From Xanthobacteraceae bacterium (GTDB lineage Bacteria; Pseudomonadota; Alphaproteobacteria; Rhizobiales; Xanthobacteraceae), in contig JALHMF010000008.1 of assembly GCA_022844205.1 (NCBI GenBank), forward strand, positions 1 to 64,000: a DNA stretch of 64,000 nucleotides, in the 5' to 3' direction. The notes beneath the pieces are model-generated. The model saw only the letters and a list, made by a program, of their open reading frames with translations. It was not told the origin of the DNA and ran no database searches. Position numbers and translations under genes: made by a program. Shown piece after piece: positions 27,662-37,766 of the stretch; position 1 is the first letter of the stretch; each line of letters begins with the position of its first letter.

Positions 27662-29419
27662 CTAACGCATCTCCTCAAGAGCCCCCACTCCGAGGATCGC
27701 AAGACCGGAGGCTAACACCGTCGAAAACCCATAGATTAGGGTCAGTCGGGCCAAGGTCAATTCTGGATCATCCCGGATAATGAAGCGTAAATGTGGCATG
27801 TCATTTCCCCGGCTCCAGTGGCTGTGAAATTCACTCGCCAGTTCATGCAGGAAAAAGGCGATTCGATGGGGCTCATGGGCGCCCGCCGCCGCTTCCACAA
27901 GCCGGGGCCATTGGGCCATCTTCTTCACCAGACGCCGCTCGCCCTCGTCCTCAAGCCGAATGATCATGGAATCGGCGAGGTCTGACGGCTCGATCCCCAG
28001 ATCGGGCATCGCCTCCCTGGCGTTGCGCAGGACAGATTTCGCCCGCGCGTGCGCATACTGGACATAGAACACAGGGTTCTCGCGGGACTGCTCGATCGCC
28101 TTGGCGAGATCGAAGTCGAGCGTCGCATCGTTCTTTCGGAACAGCATCATGAACCGCACGGGGTCCTGCCCTACTTCCTCCACCACCTCCCGCAGCGTCA
28201 CGAAGTCCCCGGCCCGCTTCGACATCTTCACCGGTTCACCGGCGCGCAGCAGCCTGACCAGTTGGCAGAGCTTCACGTCGAGCGTGACCTTGCCGGCACC
28301 CAGTGCCCCCACCGCCGCCTGCATGCGCTTCACATAACCGCCGTGATCGGCACCCCATACGTCGATCAGGGTCGTAAAGCCCCGTTCGATCTTGTCGCGG
28401 TGATAGGCCATGTCAGAGGCGAAATAGGTGTAGGTGCCATCGGACTTCTTCAGCGGACGATCCACGTCGTCCCCGAAGGCGGTGGCGCGGAACAGCGTCT
28501 GCTCGCGATCCTCATAGTCCTCGACGGGCGCGCCCTTCGGCGGCGGCAAGCGGCCCTCGTAAATGTGTCCCGCTTTCTGAAGCTGCGCGATCGTGTCGGC
28601 GACCTTGTCGCTGCCAGCCGTCAGCGAGCGTTCCGAAAAGAAAACCTCGTGCATGATCGCAAGACCCGCGAGGTCCCCGCGGATCATGTCCATCATCGCA
28701 TCGATCGCCGTCTGGCGAACGGCCGGAAGCCATTCGGATTCTTTCTGATTGAGCAGTTTGTTGCCGTGTTTTTCCGCGAGCAGCTTGCCGACGGGAACGA
28801 GATAGTCTCCCGGATACAATCCCTCGGGGACGGCGCCGATATTCTCGCCGAGCGCCTCGCGATAGCGAAGATAGGCCGAGCGCGCGAGCACATCGACCTG
28901 CGCGCCCGCATCGTTGATGTAATATTCGCGCGTCACCTTGAAGCCCGCGAAGGCCAGAAGGTTTGCCAGCGCATCGCCGAACACCGCGCCGCGTCCGTGC
29001 CCCACGTGCATCGGCCCGGTCGGATTGGCGGAAACATATTCGACGTTCACGGCTTCCGATTTTCCAAGATCAGTTCTGCCAAACTCGCGCCCTGCCCTGA
29101 TTGTCTCGCGCAGCACCTTCAGCCAAGCGGAATGATCCAGCGTCACGTTGATGAAGCCCGGTCCCGCGATCTCCGCATTGTCCACGTCCGGCAAGTCGGC
29201 GAGTTTGGTGGCGATGCGGACGGCGAGATCGCGCGGCTTCATCCCGAATTCCTTCGACAGGACCATCGCCGCATTGATCGCGAGATCGCCATGGCTCTCC
29301 TCCCGCGGCGGTTCGACCACGATGCGCGAGAGGTCCGGTGTCTGTGAGAGATTCTGTTCCCTGGCGATGGCCGTGACAGCGGCCCGCACATGTTCGGCGT
29401 ACAGCGCGAAGAGATTCAT
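27662..29419 (-). CDS. argS: Arginyl-tRNA synthetase
   Basis: The 585-residue class I enzyme has [20 protein letters not shown] (HIGH motif HVGH), [15 protein letters not shown] (KMSK motif) and the C-terminal anticodon-binding domain (after residue ~455). Length is normal. It is the first gene of the minus-strand series argS-SPOR-nagZ-scpA-scpB and lies divergent from the GGDEF/EAL gene, with 270 bases between. Confidence 0.97.
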   Translation of the reverse strand: MNLFALYAEHVRAAVTAIAREQNLSQTPDLSRIVVEPPREESHGDLAINAAMVLSKEFGMKPRDLAVRIATKLADLPDVDNAEIAGPGFINVTLDHSAWLKVLRETIRAGREFGRTDLGKSEAVNVEYVSANPTGPMHVGHGRGAVFGDALANLLAFAGFKVTREYYINDAGAQVDVLARSAYLRYREALGENIGAVPEGLYPGDYLVPVGKLLAEKHGNKLLNQKESEWLPAVRQTAIDAMMDMIRGDLAGLAIMHEVFFSERSLTAGSDKVADTIAQLQKAGHIYEGRLPPPKGAPVEDYEDREQTLFRATAFGDDVDRPLKKSDGTYTYFASDMAYHRDKIERGFTTLIDVWGADHGGYVKRMQAAVGALGAGKVTLDVKLCQLVRLLRAGEPVKMSKRAGDFVTLREVVEEVGQDPVRFMMLFRKNDATLDFDLAKAIEQSRENPVFYVQYAHARAKSVLRNAREAMPDLGIEPSDLADSMIIRLEDEGERRLVKKMAQWPRLVEAAAGAHEPHRIAFFLHELASEFHSHWSRGNDMPHLRFIIRDDPELTLARLTLIYGFSTVLASGLAILGVGALEEMR

Positions 29420-29688
29420 ATGGTTAATCCGGGATTACGGAACCTGCTGCATGCGCCGGGAGCGGCTGCGTTCGCAGTACAATTGATGAAGGGACTAACC
29501 CGAGAGCGACAATCGTAACGCAACGTCTAACTGAAATTTCACACCGTTCAAGTATCGATGCAGGTTGAATTTCTGTGTTTGGGACCGAAAGACAGCAGCA
29601 ATGCGGGCGACCACATTTTCACCAAATGAGCATTCAGGCTTGACCGATTCCCGATGCGCTCCAGGCGTCAGGGCCTTGGAATCATTGC

Positions 29689-31596
29689 ATGGATAAACTA
29701 TTCGCCCGACAAATCGCCCAAGCCAAAAAGACGACTGGCGAAGTCGATATCCACAAGCTCAGCGAGCTTGTCGTAGGGGCCTATGAAGAATCCGATCTCG
29801 CGGTGAAGCGTAACGGCGAATCCATGTCCGTGATGATCGCGGAACTGGACAAGCTCAATCGCGAACTGGAGCAGAAGGTCGCCGAACGCACGGCAGCGCT
29901 GAAGGAAAGCGAAGCGCGCCTGCAGTCGCAGAACATTTTGTTCGACATCGCGATCAACAACATGTCGCAGGCACTCTTGATGTTCGACGCATCGAGCAGA
30001 CTGTTGATCTGCAACCGACGCTACCGCGAAATGTACGGATTGCCGGTTGAGCTTTCGTGCCCCGGCCGTACGGCGAGGGAATTGATCCAGACCCGGCTCG
30101 ACATGGGTACTCTCGATGTAGAAATCGACAGCTATCTCGACCACCTCTACAAGGTCGTGGATTCAGGAAAGCCGGCAAGCCGGCTGGTCGAACTGCCGGA
30201 CGGCCGCACCATTGCGGTACTGAACAGCCCGATGCCGAATGGCGGCTGGGTGACGACGCACGAAGACATCACCGAGCGCCGCCGCGCGGAAAAGAAGATC
30301 GCGCACATGGCCCGGCACGACGCGCTCACGGATTTGCCGAACCGCGTATTGTTGCGTGAACGGCTGACGGATGCGCTCGAGGGCGTGCGCCGGGGCGAGC
30401 GTCTTGCGGTCCTCTATCTCGATCTCGATCACTTCAAGGGCGTCAACGATACACTCGGCCATACGATCGGCGATGAACTGCTGAAAATGGTGGCGCGGCG
30501 GCTGCGCAACACGGTGCGTAGCGGCGATACTGTCGCGCGCGTCGGCGGCGACGAATTCGCGGTCATCAGTTCGGCAAGAAATCCGACCGAGACCGCCATC
30601 CTCGCACGCCGCATCTGCGAGGCTGTGCGCGCGCCCTATGACTTGCAGGGCCATGCGGTGATCGCCGACACCAGCATCGGCATCGCCGTTGCCCCGAACG
30701 ACGGCACCGATCCGGACGGCCTGATCAAGAATGCCGACATGGCGCTCTACAAGGCAAAAGGCGACGGGCGCGGGACCTATCGCTTCTTCGAAGCGGACAT
30801 GGACTCCAAGATGAAGGAGCGCCGCTCGCTGGAACTGTCGCTGCGCAATGCTCTTGCGAACAACGAATTCGAACTGCACTACCAGCCGCTGCTCGACCTG
30901 CGGACAAATACCGTTACCTCCTGCGAGGCCCTTCTGCGCTGGAAGCACCCGGAGCGCGGTCTCGTGTCTCCAGCCGAGTTCATTCCGGTCGCGGAAGAAA
31001 TCGGACTGATCGTTCCGATCGGCGAATGGGTCATCCGCCGTGCCTGTCAGGAAGCGGCAGGCTGGGGACGCGACATCAAGATCGCCGTGAACCTCTCGCC
31101 GATCCAGGTGATGAGCCAGAACCTCGTTCCCATCGTGATGAGTGCGCTCGCATCGGCGGGACTTCCGGCAGCGCGGCTCGATGTGGAAATCACCGAGTCC
31201 GTGCTCATGCAAAACACAGAAACCACGCTCGCGGCACTCCATCGGCTGCGCGAGATCGGCGTCAGCATCTCGATGGACGATTTTGGCACCGGTTATTCGT
31301 CGCTTCGCTATCTGCGCAGCTTCCCGTTCAGCAAGATCAAGATCGATCGTTGCTTCATTTCCGGTCTTCCGGGATGCATGGAATCGGCAGCGATCGTTCG
31401 CGCGGTTGCCGGCATGGCGAAGAGCCTGAACGTCATCACCACCGCCGAGGGCGTCGAGACGGAGGAGCAGTTGCTGAAAATCCGCGAACTGGGCTGCACC
31501 GAGATGCAAGGCTACTATTTCAGCCGCCCGTTGACGGCAGAAGCACTTTCGAAATTCCTCGCTCCGAAAAAAGAAGAACTCGCACTCACGGCGTAA
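29689..31596 (+). CDS. PAS-GGDEF-EAL c-di-GMP signalling protein
   Basis: The 635-residue soluble protein has an N-terminal coiled coil (LNRELEQKVAERTAALKESE), a PAS domain (~80-195), a GGDEF domain (~205-365) and an EAL domain (~375-625). The cyclase motif is intact (RVGGDEF) and preceded by the I-site RSGD five residues upstream. The EAL domain keeps CEALLRW, AVNLSP, EITES, DDFGTGYSS and KIKIDR. Both catalytic activities are thus possible, with product inhibition of the cyclase. It has no membrane helix; the PAS domain probably senses an internal signal. Confidence 0.93.
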   Translation: MDKLFARQIAQAKKTTGEVDIHKLSELVVGAYEESDLAVKRNGESMSVMIAELDKLNRELEQKVAERTAALKESEARLQSQNILFDIAINNMSQALLMFDASSRLLICNRRYREMYGLPVELSCPGRTARELIQTRLDMGTLDVEIDSYLDHLYKVVDSGKPASRLVELPDGRTIAVLNSPMPNGGWVTTHEDITERRRAEKKIAHMARHDALTDLPNRVLLRERLTDALEGVRRGERLAVLYLDLDHFKGVNDTLGHTIGDELLKMVARRLRNTVRSGDTVARVGGDEFAVISSARNPTETAILARRICEAVRAPYDLQGHAVIADTSIGIAVAPNDGTDPDGLIKNADMALYKAKGDGRGTYRFFEADMDSKMKERRSLELSLRNALANNEFELHYQPLLDLRTNTVTSCEALLRWKHPERGLVSPAEFIPVAEEIGLIVPIGEWVIRRACQEAAGWGRDIKIAVNLSPIQVMSQNLVPIVMSALASAGLPAARLDVEITESVLMQNTETTLAALHRLREIGVSISMDDFGTGYSSLRYLRSFPFSKIKIDRCFISGLPGCMESAAIVRAVAGMAKSLNVITTAEGVETEEQLLKIRELGCTEMQGYYFSRPLTAEALSKFLAPKKEELALTA

Positions 31597-31598
31597 GC

Positions 31599-32807
31599 TC
31601 AACGAAGTTCAGGGCTGGAACCAAAAAATCGCGCATGCTCGGCCAGCGCGAAACGATCGGTCATGCCGGCGATGAAATCCGTCACTCTACGCGCGTAAGC
31701 ACCGCCGTCGGTCTTGGGGGAATTCGCACGCCATTCTTCCGGAAGATCCTGCGGGCGGACGAGATAATGCGCAAACAGTGCCGCGACCATTTCCTCTGCC
31801 CGCCCCATCACGGCTGACACACGTTCGCTGCGGTACATGCGGGGCGTGAGGAATTTCTTGATCGTACGGTCTGCTTCCGCAAGTTCGCCGGAAAAAGCGA
31901 CCACAGTTTTTTTCGCGCCTCGGATGTCCCCGATCGATCTCGCTTTCAAGGCGCTGATGCGTTTATCCGTCTCCGCAATCACGTCGGCGATCATGCGTGC
32001 TATCAAGCGCCGCGTAATCTCGTTCACTATGCGCGGCTGATCGGCACCCGGATACAAGGTAAGTACTTCCGCATGGATGCACTTCACGAGCGGAATTTCG
32101 TCGATCTCATCCAAGGGAAATAGCCCAGCCCTCAGCGCATCGTCCAGATCGTGGGCATCGTAGGCAATATCGTCAGCGATCGCCGCAACCTGCGCCTCGG
32201 CACTCGCATAGCTCCATAACTCCAGATCGTGTTCGCGGGAATAATCCGCGATGTAGCAGGGCACGCCCTTCCCTTCATACCTACCCACGCCATTTCCCGC
32301 TTGATCCGAGAGCGGGCCGTTATGCTTTGCGATGCCTTCGAGCGTTTCCCAAGTCAAATTCAGTCCGTCGAACCGGGCGTATCTGCGCTCCAATGCCGTC
32401 ACGATCTTCAGCGACTGCGCGTTATGGTCGAAACCGCCGTAAGCGTTCATGCACTGGTCGAGCGAGCGTTCTCCTGCATGTCCGAACGGCGGGTGACCAA
32501 GATCGTGGGACAGCGCCAGCGCTTCGGCGAGGTCCTCGTCGAGGCCAAGCCCGCGCGCAAGTGCACGGGCAATTTGCGTCACTTCTAGCGTATGCGTCAG
32601 CCGCGTGCGGAAATGGTCGCCTTCATGGGAGACAAAAACCTGGGTCTTGTGCTTCAGGCGGCGGAACGCCGTCGAATGGATGATGCGGTCGCAATCGCGT
32701 CGGAAATCGTTGCGGAGCGGGCTTTGCTCTTCGGGATGGAGCCGCCCGCGGGAAAAAAAAGGGTCGGCCGCGTAAGGCGCCCGAGGTCTCGCTCCGGCGA
32801 CAGCCAT
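31599..32807 (-). CDS. dgt: Deoxyguanosinetriphosphate triphosphohydrolase-like protein
   Basis: The 402-residue HD-domain protein has [17 protein letters not shown] and [15 protein letters not shown], the metal-binding HD pair, with [11 protein letters not shown] upstream. Dgt-type enzymes cleave dNTPs to nucleoside and triphosphate, controlling dNTP pools. ATG at 32807 has GAGGG at a good distance; a GTG at 32828 is also possible. Divergent from erpA as in related genomes. Confidence 0.92.
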   Translation of the reverse strand: MAVAGARPRAPYAADPFFSRGRLHPEEQSPLRNDFRRDCDRIIHSTAFRRLKHKTQVFVSHEGDHFRTRLTHTLEVTQIARALARGLGLDEDLAEALALSHDLGHPPFGHAGERSLDQCMNAYGGFDHNAQSLKIVTALERRYARFDGLNLTWETLEGIAKHNGPLSDQAGNGVGRYEGKGVPCYIADYSREHDLELWSYASAEAQVAAIADDIAYDAHDLDDALRAGLFPLDEIDEIPLVKCIHAEVLTLYPGADQPRIVNEITRRLIARMIADVIAETDKRISALKARSIGDIRGAKKTVVAFSGELAEADRTIKKFLTPRMYRSERVSAVMGRAEEMVAALFAHYLVRPQDLPEEWRANSPKTDGGAYARRVTDFIAGMTDRFALAEHARFFGSSPELR

Positions 32808-32886
32808 GCATTGCCCTCGATTTGACACTCCGGTAACAGCACCTAACTATGCTTCAGGCGCACCTTCAACGGCCTCCGGAGAAGCC

Positions 32887-33219
32887 ATGAACGCCCAGAC
32901 CGTCACCGTTACCGACAGCGCGGCAAGGAAAATTGCATCGATTCTCGGCGCCGAGAAAGCGCCGTCGGTGCTGCGCGTGAGCGTCGAAGGCGGCGGGTGC
33001 TCGGGATTTCAGTACAAATTCGACATTGAGAAAACCGGCGCCCCGGAAGATTTCGTGATCGAACGCGAAGGCGCCAAGGTCGTCATCGACCCGGTTTCCC
33101 TGCAATACCTCGCCGGATCCAGAATCGATTACGTGAACGAACTGATCGGCGCGGCTTTCAAGATCGTGAATCCGAACGCCACCGCGGAATGCGGCTGCGG
33201 CACCAGCTTCGCGCTCTGA
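32887..33219 (+). CDS. erpA: Iron-sulfur cluster insertion protein (ErpA/HesB family)
   Basis: The 110-residue A-type carrier has the three conserved Cys: GGGCSGF and ECGCGTS. It passes Fe-S clusters to apo-proteins. The ATG at 32887 has GGAGAAG just upstream; earlier in-frame residues are not family-like. xth follows after 7 bases. Confidence 0.93.
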   Translation: MNAQTVTVTDSAARKIASILGAEKAPSVLRVSVEGGGCSGFQYKFDIEKTGAPEDFVIEREGAKVVIDPVSLQYLAGSRIDYVNELIGAAFKIVNPNATAECGCGTSFAL

Positions 33220-33226
33220 AGCGCAG

Positions 33227-34009
33227 ATGCGCATCGCCACCTGGAACGTCAATTCGATCAAGCAGCGCGTTGAACCGCTCGTCAAATGGCTCGGCGAGCG
33301 CAAGCCGGATATCGTCTGTCTGCAGGAAATCAAATGCGTGGATGAGGCGTTTCCGCGCGAGCCGATAGAGGCGCTCGGCTACAACATCGCAACGCACGGA
33401 CAGAAAGCGTACAATGGCGTAGCGCTGCTCTCGAAGTTTCCGCTTGAGGAAGTCAGTAGCGGGTTGCCCGGCGACGATTTGGACGAACACGCGCGTTTCA
33501 TCGAAGCAATCGTTTCCACCGGCAAGGGTGCCTTGCGCGTTGCCTCAATCTATCTGCCCAACGGCAATCCTGCGCCCGGCGACAAATATACCTACAAGCT
33601 GAAATGGATGGAACGGCTGTATCAGTTCGCTCTGGAGCGTCTGGTTCTTGAGGAGCCAATGGTGCTCGCCGGCGATTACAATGCAATTCCAACGCCCGAC
33701 GACGTGCACGATCCGAAACTCTGGGTGAACGACGCGCTTTTTCTGCCGGACACGCGGGCGAAATGGCGAATGTTGACTTCGCTTGGTCTGACCGACGCGA
33801 TCCGTGCCACGTCCGACGATCCGGGGCTCTATACGTTCTGGGATTATCAGGCGGGTGCCTTCCAGAAGAACAACGGCATCCGCATCGATCATCTGCTGCT
33901 GTCGCCGCAGGCAGCCGACAAGCTGACGGCCACCGGCATCGACAAGCAGATGCGCGGCGGCGAGAAACCGTCGGATCATGTACCGGTGTGGATTGATCTG
34001 GATTTATAA
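33227..34009 (+). CDS. xth: Exodeoxyribonuclease III
   Basis: The 260-residue protein is a full-length Xth/APE-type nuclease: WNVNSIKQR, LQEIK (metal Glu), NGVALLSK, AGDYNAIPTPDD, RIDHLLLS and SDHVPV (catalytic His). It acts in base excision repair at abasic sites. Starts 7 bases after erpA. Confidence 0.95.
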   Translation: MRIATWNVNSIKQRVEPLVKWLGERKPDIVCLQEIKCVDEAFPREPIEALGYNIATHGQKAYNGVALLSKFPLEEVSSGLPGDDLDEHARFIEAIVSTGKGALRVASIYLPNGNPAPGDKYTYKLKWMERLYQFALERLVLEEPMVLAGDYNAIPTPDDVHDPKLWVNDALFLPDTRAKWRMLTSLGLTDAIRATSDDPGLYTFWDYQAGAFQKNNGIRIDHLLLSPQAADKLTATGIDKQMRGGEKPSDHVPVWIDLDL

Positions 34010-34011
34010 AA

Positions 34012-34104
34012 AAGATCGTCCGCGAAGGCGGATGATCCAGTAATCTCCTTCTATGAAAATTGAACTCTGTGTGTAGAGAATGCCCCGCTGTCGCGGAGCA
34101 TGAC
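34012..34104. repeat. Intergenic palindromic repeat element
   Basis: Two hairpin-forming pieces: GATCGTCCGCGAAGGCGGATGATC-type (34014-34037, imperfect) and TGCCCCGCTGTCGCGGAGCA (34081-34100). It lies in the convergent gap between xth and the ExoR-like gene and could end transcription from either side. The first piece resembles a segment of the element at 41500. Confidence 0.6.
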
Positions 34105-34111
34105 AGGCAGG

Positions 34112-34942
34112 TCAGCGAGCGCTCTTGACGTATTTCTCAAGATGGATGTGCGCGATGGAACGCTCGTCTTCGGTCGCATTCGCGAAGCTCTCTTCGTAAG
34201 CCTTCACGATCCAGCCATCGTCCTTGCCGGCCGCGGCATCGCGCGCAAGCTGCAGCCACATCAGGCCGCGCCCCGCCTGACGCGGCACGCCGTCGCCTCC
34301 GCGGAACAGCATCTGACCGAGTATCGCCTGCGCCTGGTACTGGCCCTTCTGCGCGGCAAGACCAAGCCAGCGCAGTCCCTGACGGATGTCCTTCGGCGTT
34401 TCACCGTGACCCTCGAGATAGAGGCGCGCGAGCTGATACTGCGCGTCCGCATCGCCGAAATAGGAAGCGGCGTACTGCAGCAGCTCGCGGGCGCGATTGA
34501 CGTCGGCGCGCACCGGAGAATTCGGAATGCCGGTCAGATAGTAGCCGCTGAGCGAAACATAAGCGTTCGCAACGAAGCGCGCTTGCTGCGTATAGGGCGA
34601 AGACTCCGCGTGGTCCGACGCGATACGGCTGAAATAGTGGAACGCCTTAAGATCGTCGCGCTTCACGCCGTCGCCTTCGGCATAAATGCGGCCGAGCTTC
34701 CACTGCGCGAGCGGATAGCCTTTCTCGGCCGCGTAGTTCAGTTCTTCCATCGCTCGCTTGCGGTCGCCGCCTGACTTCAGCAACTCATTGCCGGAACGGA
34801 ACGCCTGGAACGGCGTCAACGTCGCCGACGCATGGGGTGCCTGCACGCCCGACGCAGGCTGACCGTCGAGCGCGCCCGTCGCCGTGGCGGATACCGCCGC
34901 TGCAATCAATACGCCCATGCGGATGTAACTAGATGTCCGCAT
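34112..34942 (-). CDS. exoR: ExoR-like Sel1-repeat periplasmic protein
   Basis: The ~276-residue protein starts with a signal peptide (MGVLIAAAVSATATGA) and contains Sel1-type repeats (AQWKLGRIYAEGDGVKRDD, AQYQLARLYLEGHGET, AQAILGQMLFRGGDGV). This layout and the ARFVANAYVSLSGYYLTGI segment match rhizobial ExoR, a periplasmic inhibitor of the ExoS/ChvI two-component system that controls exopolysaccharide and motility. No exoS/chvI is in the window. ATG at 34942 overlaps the ilvD 3' end; another ATG at 34918 is possible. Exact orthology is not proven. Confidence 0.75.
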   Translation of the reverse strand: MRTSSYIRMGVLIAAAVSATATGALDGQPASGVQAPHASATLTPFQAFRSGNELLKSGGDRKRAMEELNYAAEKGYPLAQWKLGRIYAEGDGVKRDDLKAFHYFSRIASDHAESSPYTQQARFVANAYVSLSGYYLTGIPNSPVRADVNRARELLQYAASYFGDADAQYQLARLYLEGHGETPKDIRQGLRWLGLAAQKGQYQAQAILGQMLFRGGDGVPRQAGRGLMWLQLARDAAAGKDDGWIVKAYEESFANATEDERSIAHIHLEKYVKSAR

Positions 34943-36653
34943 AACTCTCCGTCTCCGCGCTTCCGCCCGGATGGGTGACAGCGCCCTCGCGCGCAGGGCC
35001 GACACCCTGTGCGTATTTCCAGAGATAACCGGACTGCGAACCGGTCTCGCGCGGCTTCCATTCGGCGCGGCGCTTCTTCAGTTCGTCGTCGGACAGTTTC
35101 ACATTCAGCGTGCCGGCAACGGCGTCGATCTCGATGATGTCGCCATCCTTCAAGAGACCGATCGGACCGCCGACCGCCGCTTCCGGGCCGACATGGCCAA
35201 CGCAGAAACCGCGCGTGGCTCCCGAGAAACGCCCGTCGGTGATGAGCGCAACTTTTTCGCCGGCGCCCTGTCCGTAGAGTGCTGCGGTGGTCGAAAGCAT
35301 TTCGCGCATGCCCGGACCGCCCTTTGGCCCTTCGTAACGGATGACGAGCACTTCGCCTTCCTTGTACTTACGATGCTTCACCGCATCGAAGCAGGCCTCT
35401 TCGCCGTCGAAGCAACGCGCCGGGCCGGTGAACTTCAGATTCTTCATGCCCGCGACTTTGACGATGCCGCCGTCCGCCGCGAGATTGCCGCGCAGACCGA
35501 CAACGCCGCCGGTCGGCGCGATCGGCTTGTTCGCCGGATAGATCACGTCCTGCTTGTCGTTCCATTTCACGTTTTTCAGGTTTTCCGCAATCGTGCGGCC
35601 CGTCACCGTCAGGCAATCGCCATGCAGATAGCCGTGATCCAGCAACGTCTTCATCAGCAATGGAATGCCACCGACTTCGAAGACGTCCTTGGCGACGTAT
35701 TTTCCGCCCGGTTTCAAGTCCGCAATGTAAGGCGTGCGCTTGAAGATTTCCGCAACATCGAAGAGATCGAACTTGATGCCGCATTCATGCGCAATCGCCG
35801 GCAGATGCAGACCCGCATTCGTCGAACCGCCGGTCGCGGCGACAACCGTCGCGGCATTCTCCAGCGCTTTCTTGGTGACGATGTCGCGCGGGCGGATGCG
35901 CTGCTTTATCAGTTCCATGATCATCTCACCCGCCGTCATGCAGAAGGCGTCGCGGATTTCATACGGAGCGGGAGCACCCGCCGAATAGGGGAGCGCCAGG
36001 CCGATTGCCTCTGAAACGGTCGCCATCGTGTTCGCCGTGAACTGTGCACCGCAGGCGCCCGCGGACGGGCAAGCAATATGTTCCAGTTCATCGAGGTCTT
36101 CGTCGGAAAATTGTCCGACCGAGTGACGGCCAACGGCCTCGAAGACATCCTGAATGGTGACGGGCTGCCCGCGGAAGGAGCCCGGCAGGATCGAGCCACC
36201 GTAGATAAAGATCGCGGGGACATTGAGGCGACACATGGCCATCATCATGCCCGGTTGCGATTTGTCACAACCTGCGATGCCGACGAGCGCGTCATACGCG
36301 TGACCGCGCATCGTGAGTTCAACGGAGTCCGCGATCACTTCGCGCGACGGAAGGCTCGCGCGCATGCCGGCGTGGCCCATCGCGATTCCATCGGTAACGG
36401 TAATGGTGCAGAATTCGCGCGGGGTGCCCTTGGCGGAGGCGACACCCTTCTTCACCGCCTGCGCCTGACGCATCAAGGCGATGTTGCAGGGTGCGGCTTC
36501 GTTCCAGCAGGTGGCGACTCCAACGAAGGGCTGGTGAATCTGGCCACGGGTGAGACCCATCGCGTAATAGAAGGCGCGATGGGGCGCGCGCTCGGGACCT
36601 TCGGTGGCGTGGCGGCTCGGCAATTTCGATTTGTCGAAAGTTTTGGCGTCCAT
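34929..36653 (-). CDS. ilvD: Dihydroxy-acid dehydratase
   Basis: The 574-residue protein has the cluster-binding cysteines in ATCWNEAAPCN, GCDKSQPG and PSAGACGAQFTANTM. It makes 2-keto acids in valine, isoleucine and leucine synthesis. ATG at 36653 follows CAGGAAAA; the frame is open for another 54 codons upstream but these look random. The ExoR-like gene overlaps its end by 14 bases. Confidence 0.95.
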   Translation of the reverse strand: MDAKTFDKSKLPSRHATEGPERAPHRAFYYAMGLTRGQIHQPFVGVATCWNEAAPCNIALMRQAQAVKKGVASAKGTPREFCTITVTDGIAMGHAGMRASLPSREVIADSVELTMRGHAYDALVGIAGCDKSQPGMMMAMCRLNVPAIFIYGGSILPGSFRGQPVTIQDVFEAVGRHSVGQFSDEDLDELEHIACPSAGACGAQFTANTMATVSEAIGLALPYSAGAPAPYEIRDAFCMTAGEMIMELIKQRIRPRDIVTKKALENAATVVAATGGSTNAGLHLPAIAHECGIKFDLFDVAEIFKRTPYIADLKPGGKYVAKDVFEVGGIPLLMKTLLDHGYLHGDCLTVTGRTIAENLKNVKWNDKQDVIYPANKPIAPTGGVVGLRGNLAADGGIVKVAGMKNLKFTGPARCFDGEEACFDAVKHRKYKEGEVLVIRYEGPKGGPGMREMLSTTAALYGQGAGEKVALITDGRFSGATRGFCVGHVGPEAAVGGPIGLLKDGDIIEIDAVAGTLNVKLSDDELKKRRAEWKPRETGSQSGYLWKYAQGVGPAREGAVTHPGGSAETESYADI

Positions 36654-36981
36654 TTTTTCCTGCTCTTCGCGCAGCCCTGTTGAGACCGCACGCCCCCGCA
36701 TCCCAAGCGCGGTTATGCGCCTGATTTCGTTTTGGTTTATGGCGGGATGGCGGCGTGGGGCAGTCCCTTCGGGGGCCAAGGTTGCAATCTTGTGACGGTG
36801 TGTCCGGCCAGCCACACAACAGCGCGGACTTCAAATGCGTTATTCGCATTCCTGAATGCAAAAAACCTTGCGGCACAGGCTTATCCGGCGAGCCGTATTT
36901 CGCCGGAAGAGCGATTTTCGTATTAACCGTAATTACTTAGAGAGCGCGCATGGACCGGCTACCTTGTTAGCCTGGCTACAA
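36654..36981. other. Intergenic region upstream of ilvD
   Basis: About 330 bases with no convincing gene. It must hold the ilvD promoter on the minus strand and the end of the aldolase transcript. AT-rich around 36840-36940. I saw no leader peptide or terminator-like attenuator. Confidence 0.5.
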
Positions 36982-37746
36982 TCAGGACTTGAACTTCGCC
37001 GCCAGGGCATCCGCCCCGCGCGCAAGCAGGCCCACATCCGCACCCACCGCCACGAAGGTGGCACCGAGCTTCAGCCAGCGGCGAGCGTTGTCTTCCGAGT
37101 CCGTGAGAATGCCAGGGGCCTTTCCCGCCTTCGCGATCCGGCTGATGGCATCGTCGATCACCGGCAGCATATCGGGGTGCGCGCGCTCGCCGACCATGCC
37201 GAAGGATGCGTGCAAATCGGCCGGGCCGATGAAAATGCCGTCGACGCCATCGACCGCCGCGATCCTTTCAATCTCGTTCAGCGCCTCCCGCGACTCCACT
37301 TGCAGGAGAACGCAAAGCTCCTCTTCGGCTTTCTTGAAATAGTTCTTGATCCGTCCGAAGCGGGTCGCGCGGTTGGTGCCCGCGACACCACGCACGCCTC
37401 TGGTTGGAAAGCGCGTGCTCGCGACGGCCTGTCTTGCCTCCTCCGCTGAATTGACTTGCGGTATGAGAATGCTTTGCACACCGATGTCGAGAAACCGCTT
37501 GATCGTCACCATGTCGTTCCACGGCACGCGCACGATGGGATGCGAGGAATAGGCCGCCACCGCCTGAATTTGCGTGAGCACAGTTTCCAGATCGGCGGGA
37601 GAATGCTCGGTGTCGATGAGCAGCCAATCGAAGCCTGCCCCGGCAACAACCTCGGTTGAATAATTGGATGGAATACTCACCCACAAACCAATCTGTGCTT
37701 TTTTGGCGCGGATCGCATGCTTAAAATTGTTTTTCGGATTTTCCAT
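36982..37746 (-). CDS. HpcH/HpaI-family aldolase
   Basis: The 254-residue protein has the class II pyruvate aldolase motifs: LLIDTEHSPAD, LIPQVNSAEEAR, RGVRG, LLQVES with the metal Glu and GIFIGPADL with the metal Asp. Family members split 4-hydroxy-2-oxo acids or 2-keto-3-deoxy sugar acids into pyruvate or a related keto acid and an aldehyde. It is downstream of the oxidoreductase and amidohydrolase on the same strand, which suggests sugar-acid breakdown. Confidence 0.88.
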   Translation of the reverse strand: MENPKNNFKHAIRAKKAQIGLWVSIPSNYSTEVVAGAGFDWLLIDTEHSPADLETVLTQIQAVAAYSSHPIVRVPWNDMVTIKRFLDIGVQSILIPQVNSAEEARQAVASTRFPTRGVRGVAGTNRATRFGRIKNYFKKAEEELCVLLQVESREALNEIERIAAVDGVDGIFIGPADLHASFGMVGERAHPDMLPVIDDAISRIAKAGKAPGILTDSEDNARRWLKLGATFVAVGADVGLLARGADALAAKFKS

Positions 37747-37766
37747 GTTGAGTCCCTGCCCTATTT

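Noticed and set aside
28049-29347. Long open frame antisense to argS (432 residues)
   Set aside because: It mirrors a clear ArgRS frame with HIGH and KMSK motifs; the antisense product is Arg/His-rich with no motif, as expected in GC-rich DNA.
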